From: Paulownia fortunei
Lineage: Eukaryota > Streptophyta > Magnoliopsida > Lamiales > Paulowniaceae
Assembly: GCA_019321725.1 (NCBI GenBank)
Contig: CM033115.1
Location: 17,122,673 to 17,186,672, forward strand
Direction of reading: 5' to 3'
DNA length: 64,000 bases
Shown: positions 48,760-62,844 of the stretch, piece after piece
How positions within the stretch are numbered: position 1 is the stretch's first letter
How the letters are laid out: every line of letters begins with the position of its first letter
The notes under the pieces: model-generated
What the model was told of the DNA's origin: nothing
What the model saw: the letters and a program-made list of their open reading frames with translations, nothing else
The model's database searches: none
Position numbers and translations under genes: made by a program

Positions 48760-49461
48760 TAATGACACTTATCTTTCCTACCTCAAGATTTTCTTGAACT
48801 TTTTGGTAGGTTATTTTCAATGCATACACTGCTAATTGTAAAATGGAAAAGCATTTAAACTACTGGGATACTGTCTGTTTTGCCAAAATTTTATGAAATC
48901 CAAAACTGAAATTCCCTTGAAAGGAAATGGGAATCAAGAAAGATATGGCTTTAAAGTGAAGGGTTCAATGTGATAGTTCCACTCCATGGAAGTTGAATTT
49001 ATCTAACATGGAGGGCTAATAGAGTGGATGCCAAGAAACCAACTTTATCCCTTTTGCATCTACAGGCCCTGTCAAACAAATTTCAAATGGGGCAACACAA
49101 GAGAGAAAGTATGTATTTTCTTTAGCACTGGTGGAAGTCTTATCAATGGAATGATTATAATAAGACTATAAATAGAACAATTTTTGTCTGTTTTCATTAT
49201 TTTAACATTCTCTATAACAGAACAAGTAGGACCCTGTTCCCATCAAATCCAAATTTTCTATTATAAAGGATCATCTAATTGCTTTTATACATGTCTTTTT
49301 GTGTAGAAAAAGCCTTGATATGCTATGCCACTACAAATAATTGAATAGTTTATTGAAGTTAAGTATTTGCTAATGGCATTGTTATTACTGAGTATCTGTT
49401 GTTGTAATAAAAATTCATTTTTACAATTATGCAAATCTGAGTTTTTTTTTTTTAATATGTA

Positions 49462-49665
49462 AAACAGTTCAAACATCACGTTTGGCTTCTGACTGTAATT
49501 CAACCTACACTTCAAGTCTGTATAAGAGGACAATTGACGATATAAATTATTTGTTTTTTGGCACAAATTAAAGTTTTTAACCTTTAATATAGTTCAAACA
49601 TTTCATTTCAATTGTGACTTAACCTATACTTCAAGTCTGTGTTACGAGGACAGTTGTTGACATGC
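49462..49665. repeat. Imperfect direct repeat of about 128 bp period
   Basis: Two copies share CAGTTCAAACAT / TAGTTCAAACAT, then CTTCAAGTCTGT and GAGGACA, starting at about 49464 and 49590. It lies in the 5' flank of the TTL gene, about 0.7-0.9 kb upstream of its ATG. Confidence 0.65.
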
Positions 49666-51854
49666 AGTGGACCAATAATCCTGCTTGTGAATAGGATATT
49701 GGAGTGGAAGATTTCAGCAACCTACTGATTCTGCTCATTCAAAAGGCGGTTCTGATCTTTTGCTACATGACAAAAACAAAATCCAATAAACTACAGGAAG
49801 GCTAGCTGTCATTTGTGCCAATAAAAAAAAAAACAGAAAAAAAGGCATCAACTTTTTGCCCTTGTCTCACTAGCAATTCCAGTGAATAACCTAATCAAAT
49901 ATTAATTATTTAAACAATTAACTATTTATGTGATGTTGGATAACATCAAAACATCCACGATCCTGTTTTTTTCCAAAAAAAAAAAAAAAAAAATGTCCCT
50001 AAGCCACTGAAATTTGAGTCCCAAAATTGAATTTGCAAGATTATAAAGGGTTTTTTTTTTTCTTTTTATTGGCATAATATTAAATGTGGTCAATAATGTA
50101 ATTATGGTGATTCTATGTCGATTCTTTCTTTTATTATGTTCAATTCCAATGAACCAAAAGAAAAGAGCAAAAAGAAAAAAGGAAAGATAAAAGCAACATT
50201 GTCAGTGAACTGTGTGAGAGGACAGAATCTAAGACTAATTCTTGGTCCAGTTTGCACGAACGAAATCGTCTCTTTTTTTTGGCAGCCTTGTCGACAGATA
50301 TTGATGGCCTGCTGCGATTTCGTGTTTGTTTTAATTTTTTTAAAGACCATGTAAACAAACAGTCGGTGCCAGCTCCAGCATGCTATTTCTACAGCGACAT
50401 CAACCAGACGGCAACCAGCATTAGTCAGGCAGGCAGCTTTGATTAGGTCAACCCACGTGGAACAACCAGTCAAACAAGTCGGAATGTCTTTAAGGGCCGA
50501 ACCAATGTTACTGTACTAAAAGAAGTTGTTATTGACAGTAATGCAATTTAAACTTTTATTGGGCGACGTGTTCCATTTGTAGCTTGAATCACATAATGGA
50601 TTACACCCCAGACGTTCACATAAAAATATCCTTTTTTTCCCCCTATTTAGAGGGTAGCATTTATTTTTTCTCGACTGATTTGATTATTATAAGGATATTC
50701 TCGTGTTAATTCGTAAATTTTTAAATTTTTAAATATTTATTTTTATTACATATAAAATCTTATTTATTTTTAACTTTCTTATTAGAAAGAAGATAACGAC
50801 GAGACATATCTCTATATTCGAAAAGATTCAAATTATAAACATCTTCTTTCTTTAATTATATCAGTATACGATATCGATATGACTATCATAAATAAATTCG
50901 AATTCAGTATTTTTAAATATTAAATTAAAAATAAAAAAATATACAAGTATGGATCCATTAATTTTAAGGACTTTTCATATTTAACAAAGTGTGAAGCTTA
51001 TGAATAAATTAACAAAGATTATAAAAATAATTGGACACGTGTTTCAATAATAATTCTTGCTAAAACTATTAAAATTATCATATCTCATATTTATGTCGTG
51101 CTGTTTTTTTATCACCTTGCACCACACTTAAGGTCCATTAGATCCAATATGTAAAATTAAAAATTGGTACCAAGTGTTGCAGACTATATTATTAGGATTG
51201 AGTCATGCACAAAAAATTCCTTTTTTATGTAAACTTGGGAGTCAAATTTAACTCCAAATTCAAGCCAAACAAAGAATAATTAAATATTTAATTAACTAGC
51301 CCTCTCTTAATAATCTTGCCTAATAGCCCAACCAAGTGTTCTTCAAGCATTAGTTGGATATATTTTTAAATGTCCTATACAATCATGCTAGTTATGAAAA
51401 ACAGATTGATTTGGACGAGTCATCCATAGATTATTCTATTATTTGATGAAAAATAGAATATAAAAACCCAAATTCCAACCCAAGAAAGTAAAAGAGGATT
51501 AAATAATCCATTAACCGACCTTTAAAACCTAGCCTAGTGCTTCCAACCAGATGTGTATAAACTGAAAATGAGATAGAGATGATTCGAAAGCTTCCAATAA
51601 TCTCTTTTAGACATAAATTACATGAAAAGAGAAGCAATTATTCTTGTGAGTTTTCATTATGTCTGGTAAAACCTTTTTTTTTTTTTTTTTCTTGGAGAAT
51701 GATAATTACAATATTGGGTGCTTTATTTGCCGACAAAAGTGCATGCAACTCTTCCAATTACTTTACAGTGAGATGGAGGAATATGTACATAAAGTTGGCT
51801 AAAGAACCACACCAAGAAGGCCTCAAAAAGCAGTCAACGATCTAAACCTTAAGC

Positions 51855-51869
51855 ATTATTATTATTATG

Positions 51870-51902
<33 letters not shown>
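51855..51902. repeat. (ATT)n microsatellite
   Basis: About 15 ATT units with one ATG interruption. Confidence 0.9.
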
Positions 51903-51903
<1 letters not shown>

Positions 51904-52901
51904 GACCAAGGGAGAAAAAAATTGAATTTGAAAAATATTAACAAAGGGTAACATGAACAAAGACATCCATTTCAAGATCAAGAAGATAATTGAACGAAAT
52001 CACAAAAAATAGCAACAAGATCAGAATTTTGGTGAACTCTCGATTTTACTAAGAGGGTTCATTTATGACATGCTTGTTTAATCATGCTTCTTTTATCTTG
52101 GGTTAGTCATGGAGTATTTGACTAATTTGAAAATAGAGCCCAAATACTCTTATTATGTCACTCAAAAAGAAGTGTGAATTTGAGTAAACAAATCTACTGT
52201 CCCTTATAATAGTCCTTAGCCATAAGATATTACTGCAATCATATTTAATTTTTAATTTTAATGTTTCTTGATTTACTATCAATATATAGTACTAGAAAAT
52301 TATTGCTCAAACATTACTTTACTTTATTGAAAAACGAAATTGATTCTCAAATTCATATCAAATTGAACTAACTACAAATATTTCAAATTTGTTGGGCTTT
52401 AACATTTTAATCAGCATAATTTACCCAAGCCAAGGAGTACATCGTCCAAAATTGATAGTTGAGTTGGTGTTATCGACCAATCAACTTAATTTTTTTTGTG
52501 AATGAAGTATTAAATAATATTTTTTTATTCTTAAAACATATTTAATAATAGTGAAAATATATTAAAAATACCATAATGTGAAAGTTTTATAAAATGAAAA
52601 TTATTAAAAATTAATATAGTAAATTAGTCATTTCAACTATTATAATCAAATTTTCAAACTTTGTTCTGCCCTTTTGCTGGCTAATACTTCTGTAGAATAG
52701 AAGACAAAATTACTCTTTTATTATTATTGTTTTTGAACACATTGTCATCATTTATTTTTATTCTTTTCTTTTTTAGGTAATTTGTACACATGGTTCTTAT
52801 GAACAAAAGCTTGGGCACAATTAAAGCGTAGGAAGATCGCCCACAATCTTTGAATCCCAATTTGGTGCCTCAATCATGATGCACCTCCCCCTGTATTCCA
52901 C

Positions 52902-52980
52902 TATATATATATATATATATATATAGGTTGGGGTGGGGTGGGGGCTGGGGGGTGGCGATATGTTCGGGGGTTAATCTACT
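52902..52980. repeat. (AT)n repeat followed by G-rich tract
   Basis: About 11 AT units to 52925 run straight into GGTTGGGGTGGGGTGGGGGC and further GGGGGG and GGGGG runs. The + strand has at least four G runs, giving quadruplex potential. Confidence 0.8.
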
Positions 52981-55271
52981 TTGCGCCTATGGGTGGTGGT
53001 GGAGGGTCCTTATAAAGAAGTGACCAACCCACTTACTCCGTCGTCTCAAAATAATTGGTCCTATTTAATCTTATACATCATTTTAGGTAAAAATTTAAAA
53101 AGTATAAACTTTAAGTATTTATATTCTACTATTTTAAGGTTGAAAGTTACTAATATTATATCATCATCACTTGACAGGATAGTTTTGGAGGAAAAAAGTC
53201 TAATTTAAAAAATCATTTTTTTATAGAATATCTTAAAAAAAGTAGGAATAATTAATAAATTTATAACAGAGAGTATAATTTAAGCAAAAATATTTCAAAG
53301 TAGTACGTAATAATTGAGTGGGTCAATGAGTAAAGTTTTGGACCAAACTTTATCGAGTATATTCATATAATAATATGGGCATTATATTAAGAACCACTAA
53401 TCAAACCAGCAAATCAAGACATTATTTATTTTGATGTTCCATTTAGGGCGTTATAACTTATATGGACTATGCCCAACCTATTGCACAGTCAAGATTAAAT
53501 ATTTCATTACGAATTTAGTGCGAATAATCTAGTTTTATAACCGATTAAATATTTAAATACGAATTCGAATGCACTTATAACTTTATAATGTACAAACATA
53601 AATGGATGGAAACTCAATCATATATTATTTGATCAAATTACAATCTAAATCCAATTATTTTACGTAAACTGAGTTTATTATTATTATTATTATTTTACAT
53701 ATGGTTGTTTTTATAAATTATGTATGATATTTCTTTTTATATATACCTTTTTGTCTGTTCATGTTTTCTTTTGGGATGTCCACAAGTAGTATTTCATTTT
53801 CTAATATGACCGGTATTTTTCCTTAATTGCTTCTCACTTAAATTAATTAAATCACATCACTAACTTTTAATTACTAATGTTAAAGTTAAAATACAAATAT
53901 ATCTAAAATTTCTATTTTCTCAACTCCCTTCTAAAAATATGTGCAATTTAAACACTTTAACATTCAAAGGTGGATAGACGAAGTATGAAATTGATATTAA
54001 ATATTGCACGTAGATACCAAATATTTCATGAATTATTTATGATGCTATTTCTTTTTTAACACAAATTCTTATTCAACAAAAAGTTTATTAGATCTTTTGA
54101 TTCAAATTCACATACAAAATTTTGGACTTTTTCTTGGATGTGATATAAAGATACAACCATATCGATTCAAATTCTAAGTTTGATTAGAAAAAGGTTGGCG
54201 ATTGAATTTGAGATATATGCAATTAAAATTGATTTTAATCCAATCAACTGACAAACTCTATAATAAAATGGATTGTTGTTTCCCTTTTTTTTTTAAAAAA
54301 AATATAGTATTATTTATAAAAATTTAAATTAAATATATTAAATACCAACAATTACATTATTATCTTTTTCTTGATTTTGAAGCTCATTATTCCACTCCAT
54401 AGCTAGGGGTTTTGGCTTCCAAAATAAGGTATACAGCTGAACCGGTGCCGAAAAGTGATACGTATGAAATGAGGAAAGAGCCTCCCCAATTGGATTCTAA
54501 GTAAAGGATGACAACTAGTCACGTGCTTTTTCTCCAACTCTAATATTGTTATTTTCATAGATTTTTTTTTTGCCCCAAATATTCGAAGAATAATTTCAAA
54601 AAAGAGTCTGCATATAATTGTTAGAAAATCAAATTTGAGTAGTTTAAAATTTATACTTCATTATCTTTTAACTAGCAGAGCAAAATTCATAAACAAAATA
54701 AAATATTTAAATTTAATTTATTATGTTTAATGAGTTAAAGTTAAATAAATTTTTAGTTATTTATCTCAAATTAGACAACGACCAATATTGGAGTTGATTT
54801 GTGTCCAAAATCTATTCAAACTTGATTAATTTTAATTTTGCTTCTGCTTCTCATTATTATATAAATTTTCAAAGCAAACATATTGTAGCTAATTTTAAAA
54901 CACAAATTCAAGGGTTAAAGAAATATAATTTCTATCGATTAAGTAATTAAAATTAATAAGAATATCATTCCTTTCAAGTAATCGAGCCTTTTACACTTTG
55001 GTATAACATTAATAAGATATTATTATGAACCTAGTTTTTACAAATTATTTTAAATCTCGATTGAAAGTTATGAAATTAATAATAACAGGCGAGTTTCAAT
55101 AATTTAAGAATATCTCAATGGTTATAATCAACTTACTTTTATGCCTTTATTAAATATATGCCAATTATATATTTAATAGAATACTATGCATATATTTTCT
55201 AGTTTTAGTTCCGAATTACATTCACATTGTACCCATATTTACATTTGTTTACCTATTAAGGTTTTTTTAAC

Positions 55272-55375
55272 ATAATTTTGATATATATATATATATATCA
55301 AAATAAAAATTAAAAAAGAAAAAAAAATGTTACATTATCTTTTGAACACATTAATATATATATATATATATATAT
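55272..55375. repeat. Two (AT)n microsatellites
   Basis: AT runs at about 55279-55298 and 55353-55375 are separated by an A-rich stretch. Confidence 0.8.
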
Positions 55376-55520
55376 AATTTTAGTTTTTACAAGATTCATA
55401 GCTACGACTAATTGATTTCTTTTTCAAAATTCAAAAAATTGTATCAAACACAAAAATTCGACTTTATATAATTAGAATTCTTATTCACATGTAAACCTCT
55501 ACAAAAAAAAAAAAAAAATG

Positions 55521-55548
55521 TGAGTGAGAGAGAGAGAGAGAGAGAGAA
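55521..55548. repeat. (GA)n microsatellite
   Basis: About 12 GA units following a poly-A run. Confidence 0.85.
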
Positions 55549-58068
55549 GTGGGGAAGCAGATCCACATAATGGTCTTTTCCCTGTATCGAATCCTAATGG
55601 ATTGGTCCAAAATATATCCTATTCTTGTCGGTCCAACTCAATGGTATGGCCCAATATATGTATATTTGCCAAATACTCCCTATATTCCAAATTTATAACA
55701 CTTCTTAATTTATTATTTTCTTGGATGTTCTAAATTAGACTCTATTTTTTTTTTTTCGGTAAGTACCTTCTAACTTAAATTAATAATGTGGCAGCACTAT
55801 CTCTCACCCCACTATTTTTTAGGACAATTTTATAAATATGTACTCAAAACTATCACTATATTAATTTCATCTTAAATTTCGTTTCACTTTAAAATGGATG
55901 CATAATATTGGGACGAATTGAGTCATGATTAATAAAACAGTAATGTTGTGCTTAACAGAAGTATATACACACTAGTGTGTGCTACATTTTCAGCACTCAT
56001 ACAAGGTCGGATTTTTTTCACATAATAAAAGATTTACAAAAACAAATAATAATAATTGAAGCCTTAAATGTAATGTGATAAAATTAAATGAGTTATTTGT
56101 GATTAGTTGGCCTTAAATATGATGGATTTATGTGGACATAACCAAATGTAGATGATTAGAGAAATGTCCATGGTTTGTTATAACCCAGAGCTTTAAACCC
56201 TTAAAACAAAATAGAAGTCTTAGATTTAAACCCTTAAAACAAAATAGAAGTCTTAGATGCAACACGACATAACATAATCGAAATACATTTTTTTTATCAC
56301 TTGGGCATGGGCTTAAATATGTTATGTAAATATTAGATCGGTATTCATATTTTCCTTTAATATGTAGATTTTTTATTCGGTGGTGTATATTGGATATACA
56401 TCTTATTGTGTATTTATACATATTTTTACATATAATCATATATGTATGTGTGTAAAATATATGGTGATATGTACACCTGGTGATGTGTGATGTTACCAAA
56501 TTATTATTTGTATTTTTCACCAAAAGATTATGAAGAAAAACATAAATAGAAAAAAAAAATATGAAATGAGATTTCTTGTGAATCTGCAATCCTGAGAAAA
56601 AGGAAAATAAACTCCTAGTTAGATTTTTATCTAGTCACCTAATTTTGCTTCTTTTCACAGCCTACTAGGAGGAGATATATTCATTTATTGATTTAATTTG
56701 CCTAATTTTTCAAATAATAAATTAATCTATTAAAGGAGTAACTAGGCAATAGGCAATGTTTGTTTTTGCAACGGGTGTTTAAGGAAAAGGTATTTTGGGA
56801 GAAAAGAATAAAAGTAATGTTTGATTTTATTTATGAATTTTGCTGTAGATGTCGTATCTTATAAGTTTTTATAAGTTTTTGTTGATTAGTGGTGTCAAAT
56901 TAGCCTTTTTATATATATTATATTTTTAATATAAAAAAGATAATATATATTTATAGTAATACAATAATTAAATATGTAATGATGTTGATGTATAACGGAG
57001 TTCATTTTGTTTTTAAAGAAGAATAAATTTGTTTTGGGAAAGGAGAAAACAAACCCTCTTTTTTTTTTTTGTTGGTGGGGGGGAGGGGGGTGTTGGATAA
57101 AATTATTTTATAGGAATGAAAAGTTATGGAAATGGATAAGTCTTTGTTGATAAAATCTATAACACATATTTGAATAAAAATTATTTGATTATTTTTTTAT
57201 GATTAAATTAAGTAATAAATTTTTTTAGAACTTGTAAAGAATCTATGCGAGAGTGATAAAATTTTTAAAAAACCCTAGCATACATAGTGGAGTCGGTAAA
57301 AACAAACCTACATAATTTGAATCAGTTTTATGTGGTTAAATACTTCTGTTTTGTTTCTTGTTCTTCAACTTTGTTGTCTAATATCAAATTATATTTTGCT
57401 ACTATTAATATTAATATCGATACTAAAAAATACAATAACAAATACAATAATTAATAAGGTACAAATTTTACTAACAAATACCAAAAATTAAACCGTGTGT
57501 AGCTTTATCATCCGCCTTCCTTGTAATCCAAAACCCCATGGGACCGAGAGCATAACACCAGCCCAACCATTTTAATAATCCGTTATCCAATGAAATAAAT
57601 TTTCATATTAATCAATTTTTTTATAGTTGCATCTAACTGAAATGTGGTTGAACGAATTAATCGACCTATAAATTTTGATATACTCAATACATATTCAAAT
57701 AAGAAATTAGGACACCCTTTAAAATATGCACAATGTAGATATCAAAGATCATGTGAAGATTGTGAGGGGAATATCAAACCAGAAGCAGCTAAGTGTACAC
57801 TCAGTAGTATCTACATGCACCCAACAAGAATTTATTTAATTTTGGATAATTTATAAAATTATTTTTGAGTTGCTATTTATAAAAAAAATTATTTAAGCTT
57901 GTAAATTATAGATACCCCTTAATATTTATTTAAAATTTATAAATTGTACTTATTGACAGAAGTATTTGTCAAATAAAAATAAAATTTAATGTGATATTTG
58001 TAATTTTAAAATATAAGCAATTATAATCGTATATACACAATTAATAATAAATAAATTAATATTACATC

Positions 58069-58430
58069 TGCAGTGAAAATTCATTTGATTCATTCTTGAT
58101 GAACAACTCGCCTACTAACCTTTCCAAATAGAACCACAGTCATTCTCGCTCTAGTGTATACTACTAGAGTATTCGTCAATTTTTATCTATACATCTTAAG
58201 CCCTCGAAAATATCTTGTGGTTATGTTCTAAAAGAGACCGAGAGAGTAAATATAAAGGAGAATGTCTGAGTAAATATGGATAATTGGATGCTCTTTAGTG
58301 CACGGTAAAATTTATGACCATCTAAAAAACAAAACTCTCCATGAATATATATCGGGTCTTTTACAGACGAGGAGTTCAAGATCTCCTCAACTACCCATGA
58401 TTTTTTTAGCCATCTCATGTGCACTAAGTA
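58069..58430 (-). repeat. Copia 3' LTR
   Basis: About 362 bp alignable to 62450-62844. Shared words include ACTCGCCT, AGTAGAACC / AATAGAACC, TTTTTATCTA, TTAAGCCCTC, ATCTTGTGGT, GAATATATAT and CTCAACTACCCATGA / TTCAACTACCCATGA. The outer end, TGCAGTG, corresponds to TGTAGTG in the other LTR. Confidence 0.75.
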
Positions 58431-59238
58431 TGACTTTTACAACCATCTTATTATATTTGACTTAATTCACTCAAATCACATTCTCATAATTATCATCTCA
58501 TATCCCTTCTTTCATATAGGGAATAAGGCGTGCGACCAAGCGAGAAAGGAACAAGTGAGGAGAGTTATATTAAGTAATCACCTAACTTTTATAACTGTAC
58601 AACTCAAAACTCGTTATGTACCCTAATCTATGTGATCGTAGCAGATCAAACATCTCTGATCCCTCTATAATGAGTAGAGCATGCTTGACTTTCTCAACTA
58701 TGTATCTATACTCATGACTATATCAAACGCATTTTTGACTTAGTCGACTGACCTATGAGCCATAGAACAAAAGTGCGTTACCAACTTAACTCTTCCTCAG
58801 CCCCTCGTGTCAATCAACTTGATCCTGACAACTTTCTTAGTCATGCTCTGACAGAATGAATAAAACGTGGTCATTGGATACATGTTAAAGCAGCCTCATC
58901 AAACTTACATCTCATGACACAGTCTAAAGTCCTAAAGGATATGGAAAATATATTAAAGGCTCATACAGTGACGAAGTAGGGATTCATTCAATCACTTTGC
59001 TTATAAGGTCGACTCAAAGCACATGTAGTATGAATACACGCTATAATGGAGCTCCCACTTAATCTGGGTATGTCACATTCTTAACATCATACAAATCTTA
59101 GTCCAATTGATATTCAAGCACCTAACCAGCGCACCACCAAAAGTCACTCTCCAAAGTGTCACTCAGTAGTTCGCATATTCAGCTATAGACTGACTTTTAT
59201 GAAGTTTGGACATAATTCATAATCGATCAAGTATGATC

Positions 59239-59344
59239 TCATCTTGGCCTCATGCCAAGATGACTATAAATTAACCCTTAACCTTTCTTGCTATTCCAAG
59301 CATGAAGATGATCATTTGCACCCCTCCCAAGGTGCAAACATGAT
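59239..59344. other. Two hairpins in the copia 3' non-coding tail
   Basis: TCATCTTGGC and GCCAAGATGA (59239-59263) form a 10-bp perfect stem with a 5-base loop. TTTGCACC and GGTGCAAA (about 59315-59338) form an 8-bp stem, extended past a small bulge by GATCAT/ATGATC. Both lie between the pol stop and the 3' LTR. Confidence 0.7.
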
Positions 59345-59514
59345 CTATGAGTCTTATCATGCTCGCTATCAAAGCACTATAACAATTGCCCATATGAGTG
59401 AGTCAATTTAAGGTTGGTGACATTCACATATATCATAGTAGACATAGTATACTAATAAATTAACAAGAATAAAAATCTCATTAATCAACAAAATGTTCAT
59501 ACAGGCCCATATAC

Positions 59515-62449
59515 TCAAATCCTATGAAGTCCCATACTACTAACATGTTTTTGGAACACATCTATTCTCAAAGGCTTAATAAAAGGATCAGTGATCATAT
59601 CACTAGTAGAAATATGCCTGAGAACTACTTAACTTTGAGCAATGCTCTCTCGAATAAAGTGATATATGATATCAATATGCTTGGTCCCCCATGATTTAGC
59701 ATATGCTAGTGTAGCTGTGTTATCACAATAGACAACAATTGCATCATCAACATACGTCGTAATGCGTAGACTCTGAAGTAATCTTCTCATCTACATAGCC
59801 TAATGTACTATAATGTATTCAGTTTCCATGGTGGATAGAGAGATACAGGGCTATTTTTTGCTACACCAAGTGATAGCAACACCTCCCAATAAGAATGCAT
59901 ATCTCGATGTAGATTTACGCTTATCTCTATCCGCTGATCCATCAACATCACTGTACCCAATTAGCTTTAAACTACCCCCATGGTAACACAAAGCGAGATC
60001 ACTTGTCCCATTCTAATATCTAAGTATTCTTTTGACTACTGCTCAAAGGTTACATCTAAGATTACTTTAATATCTACTTACCATTCCAACTGCAAAACAC
60101 AGGTTTGGTCGAGTACATATCATTACGTGCATCAAACTCCCTACGGTGCTTGCATATAGAACCTTAGCCATGCTTTCCATTTCTTCTTCTGTCTAGGCAC
60201 AATTCTTTGCTAAGAACATATTTTTTATCCATGGGTATGTCAATAGGATTAGCATTATACATACAAAATCGTTCTATAATCCTCTTGATGTAAGTCTCTT
60301 GAGACAAACTCAAGAGTTTTCTAAAACGATCTTGATATATCTTAATACCAAATATGCATTCAACTTCTTCTATGTCTTTCATCTCAAATATCGAGGACAA
60401 CCACTTTTGAGTGGTGACAATCATCTCTATGTTATTCCCACCAACAAAACATCGTCCACATATAGTGAGAGTATCAAGAAATTCCTCCCATTTCTCTTGA
60501 CATACATAACGGTCTTTCTTGAGTATTGTAAAACCTATCATGGTGATAGTTCGATAAAATCGATGGTACTACTATTTGGACGATTGTCTCAATCTATAAA
60601 TGGAACATTTTAGGTGGCATACTTTGCGCTCTTGTCCCATTTCCTCAATCCCATAGGTTGATTTATATAGATCTCCTTGTCCAACTCTCCATTGACAAAT
60701 ATTATCTTAATGTCCATCTGAAATAATTCCGAATCTAGGTGGGTGATAATGGCTAATATAAGGTGAATAGAGGCAAACCTCACCACCGCGAAGAATGTCC
60801 CATTATAATCTATACCTTCTTTTTGGGTATAATCTTTCGCCATAAGTCGAGCTTTATACCTGTCGAATAATGATCAATCTACTTTGCGCTTGACCTTCAG
60901 AATCAACTTGTTCCTAATGATCTTGCATTCGTACGGAAGATCAACTAGTCCCAAGCATGGTTTTTTGCCATCAAGTTCAATTCTTCTTCCATAGCAATTA
61001 TCCACTCATTTGCATTTGAAGAAGTCACAGCCTTTTCATAAGTAGTTAGCTCATTAAGATCCATAGAAGCAGATATGAAAGATTTCTCTTCGATCTCATA
61101 ACATCAATGGGGTATTATTCCACGTTTTCTCCTAGCATTTGTGGTTTTTGAGATTCTTCTTTTAGTGGGTCACTCCCACTGAATTTAGGGTTATTTGCAT
61201 TATTTTTGTCAATTACTGTATGAGACTGTAAAGCCTCACCCTCGCCAGGGATTGGAGCGCCACCGCAAGGATCTTACAACTTTATAGCTCAAGGTCCCCT
61301 TTGACTTCATCAATGGTCGATAAATCCTTCTCAAGGACATTCATATCATGGGACTCAATCTCAATCATTCCTCCATCAGGGTGTTCACGGTACATTATAT
61401 AACCCTTTGAGTGATCATAATACCTTATAAAGATATGTTTGACCACTCTAAGACCAAGTTTTCCATACTTATGAAAAGTGTTGTGAACAAACCCTACCAC
61501 TCCTAAAGGTGCAAGCCTTCTAAACTAAGTTTTATACTATGCCATAACTCATAGGGCGTCGAAGGAACACGATTCAATATGTATACAACAGTCAAAGTTG
61601 CATCTCCCCAAAATGATATTGAAGATTTGCTTGCACCATTATTGATCTGGCTATATCTAGAACTGTGCGAGCTGCAACCCCATTTTATTGTGGAGTGTGT
61701 GGAATCGTCTATTGTTTTATGATCCATTTTTCCTCACATATTTTTCTAAACTGATCAGACAACTATTCTCGCCCTCTATCAATATGTAGAATTTTGAGAT
61801 TTTTATCTTTTTGGTTCTCAACCTTTGCCAAGAATCGCTTAAAATAATCAAGCGCTTCTGACCGATGAGACAAGATATATACTGACCCATAGCGCGAATA
61901 ATCATCAATGAAAATGAAAAAATAGGATGCACCGTGTCGTGCCCTCACATTGATTGGTCCATATATATTCGATATGAGTAACCCTCTTTGCCTTTCCAAA
62001 AGGCTTCCGACAAGCTTTACCCGCTAGATATAGTTCACCCATATGAAGGTTGACTTTAGCAAGGTGACCCAAAAAATCTTCTCAAGCTAACCTAGTCATC
62101 ATTTCTTATCATATGTGCCCCAATCTCGCATGCCACTTAATAGAATCAGAAATAGCATCAGCAGTAGAAGAAACATAAGAAACGCAATCATTGAATAATT
62201 CTAACATGAAAAATTCATTATTCATAAATTTTAAGTCATAAAGGTCTTTGCTAAAGAAAATAGATAAACTAGTTCGCTCAAACAGGAAAGAAAAACCATG
62301 TCCATAAAGTGCAGTAACTAAAAGTAAATTACATCAAATGTTAAATACATATTGCACATCATTAAGGGGTAGCTCGCACCCAATGGTGAGCTTGAGCTGG
62401 TATGATCTAACTCCAAAAACCTACTCTTCTGCACCATTTTCCATATCAA
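59515..62449 (-). pseudogene. Degenerate copia pol (GAG-pre-integrase, integrase, RT, RNase H)
   Basis: Polyprotein remnants are readable in several frames on the - strand. Near 62370-62110 come LNDVQYVFNI and WHARLGHI (GAG-pre-integrase). At 61999-61763 the integrase core has SYFFIFIDDYSRYGSVYIL. At 61727-61503 ATLTVVYILNRVPS is late integrase. At 60843-60610 the RT shows KDYTQKEGIDYNGTF and the palm segment. At 60541-60164 the late RT shows KDIEEVECIFGIKIYQDR and LSLSQETYIKRIIERF. Around 59700-59640 there is the RNase H tail (TKHIDIIYHFIRE), and near 59580 DPFIKPL and HVSSMGLHRI precede a stop at 59515. Stops and frameshifts separate these pieces. Gag is absent. It cannot encode a working enzyme. 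Confidence 0.88.
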
Positions 62450-62844
62450 TGTAGTGGCTATAATTTAATCTATAAATCCTGTTCGATTCCTATGTAGCTC
62501 GCCTGCTAGCCTCTAAGTAGAACCACGATCCTTCCCGCTTTGTTGAATACTACTATAATATTCACCAATTTTTATCTACATACTTAAGCCCTCAAACACA
62601 TCTTGTGGTGATATTTCAAAGAAAAATCAGGAAACTAAATATGAAGAAAAATATAGGAGTAAATATAAATGCTCTGTAGTATAGGATAATATCTAGGAAC
62701 ATCTACAAGAAAACTCTTGTGCATGAATATATATTGGGACATTTTCAAATCAAGAGTTAAAATCTCTTCAACTACCCATGACTTTTGCAACCCTATGATG
62801 TGAACTGAGCATAATTTTTTGCAGCAATCTCATGTACTCTAACA
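62450..62844 (-). repeat. Copia 5' LTR
   Basis: About 395 bp. On the - strand it starts TGTTAGAGTACATGAGATTG and ends CACTACA, giving the TG...CA ends usual for LTRs. It is followed by TTGATATGG, which could be a decayed initiator-methionine tRNA primer site (consensus TGGTATCAGAGC). Alignable to 58069-58430. Confidence 0.75.

Larger units (their letters stand above)
48760..57844. other. Long AT-rich intergenic region
   Basis: The first few hundred bases are the TTL promoter. No other gene recognised. Visible features: an imperfect direct repeat at about 49462-49665, an (ATT)n at 51855-51902, an (AT)n followed by a G-rich tract at 52902-52980, (AT)n blocks at 55272-55298 and 55353-55375, a (GA)n at 55521-55548, a 36-bp tandem duplication near 56188-56260 and a T-run/G-rich tract at 57060-57096. 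A 153-codon - frame at 56128-56589 is low-complexity and judged spurious. Confidence 0.5.
58069..62844 (-). mobile_element. Ty1/copia LTR retrotransposon, degenerate, gag-less
   Basis: An element of about 4.8 kb on the - strand with two diverged LTRs (58069-58430 and 62450-62844) and a mutated pol region between them. Order on the - strand: 5' LTR, a remnant just upstream of the GAG-pre-integrase domain, integrase, reverse transcriptase, RNase H, a non-coding tail of about 1.1 kb, 3' LTR. Gag and most of protease are missing. The LTRs differ by many substitutions and indels and the reading frame is broken repeatedly, so the insertion is old. No identical 5-bp target duplication is evident, which fits decay. 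Confidence 0.85.

Noticed and set aside
56128..56589. 153-codon frame on the - strand
   Set aside because: Low-complexity His/Tyr/Asn/Ile/Lys composition from AT-rich DNA, with an internal 36-bp duplication giving LRLLFCFKGL twice; no domain and no splice context.
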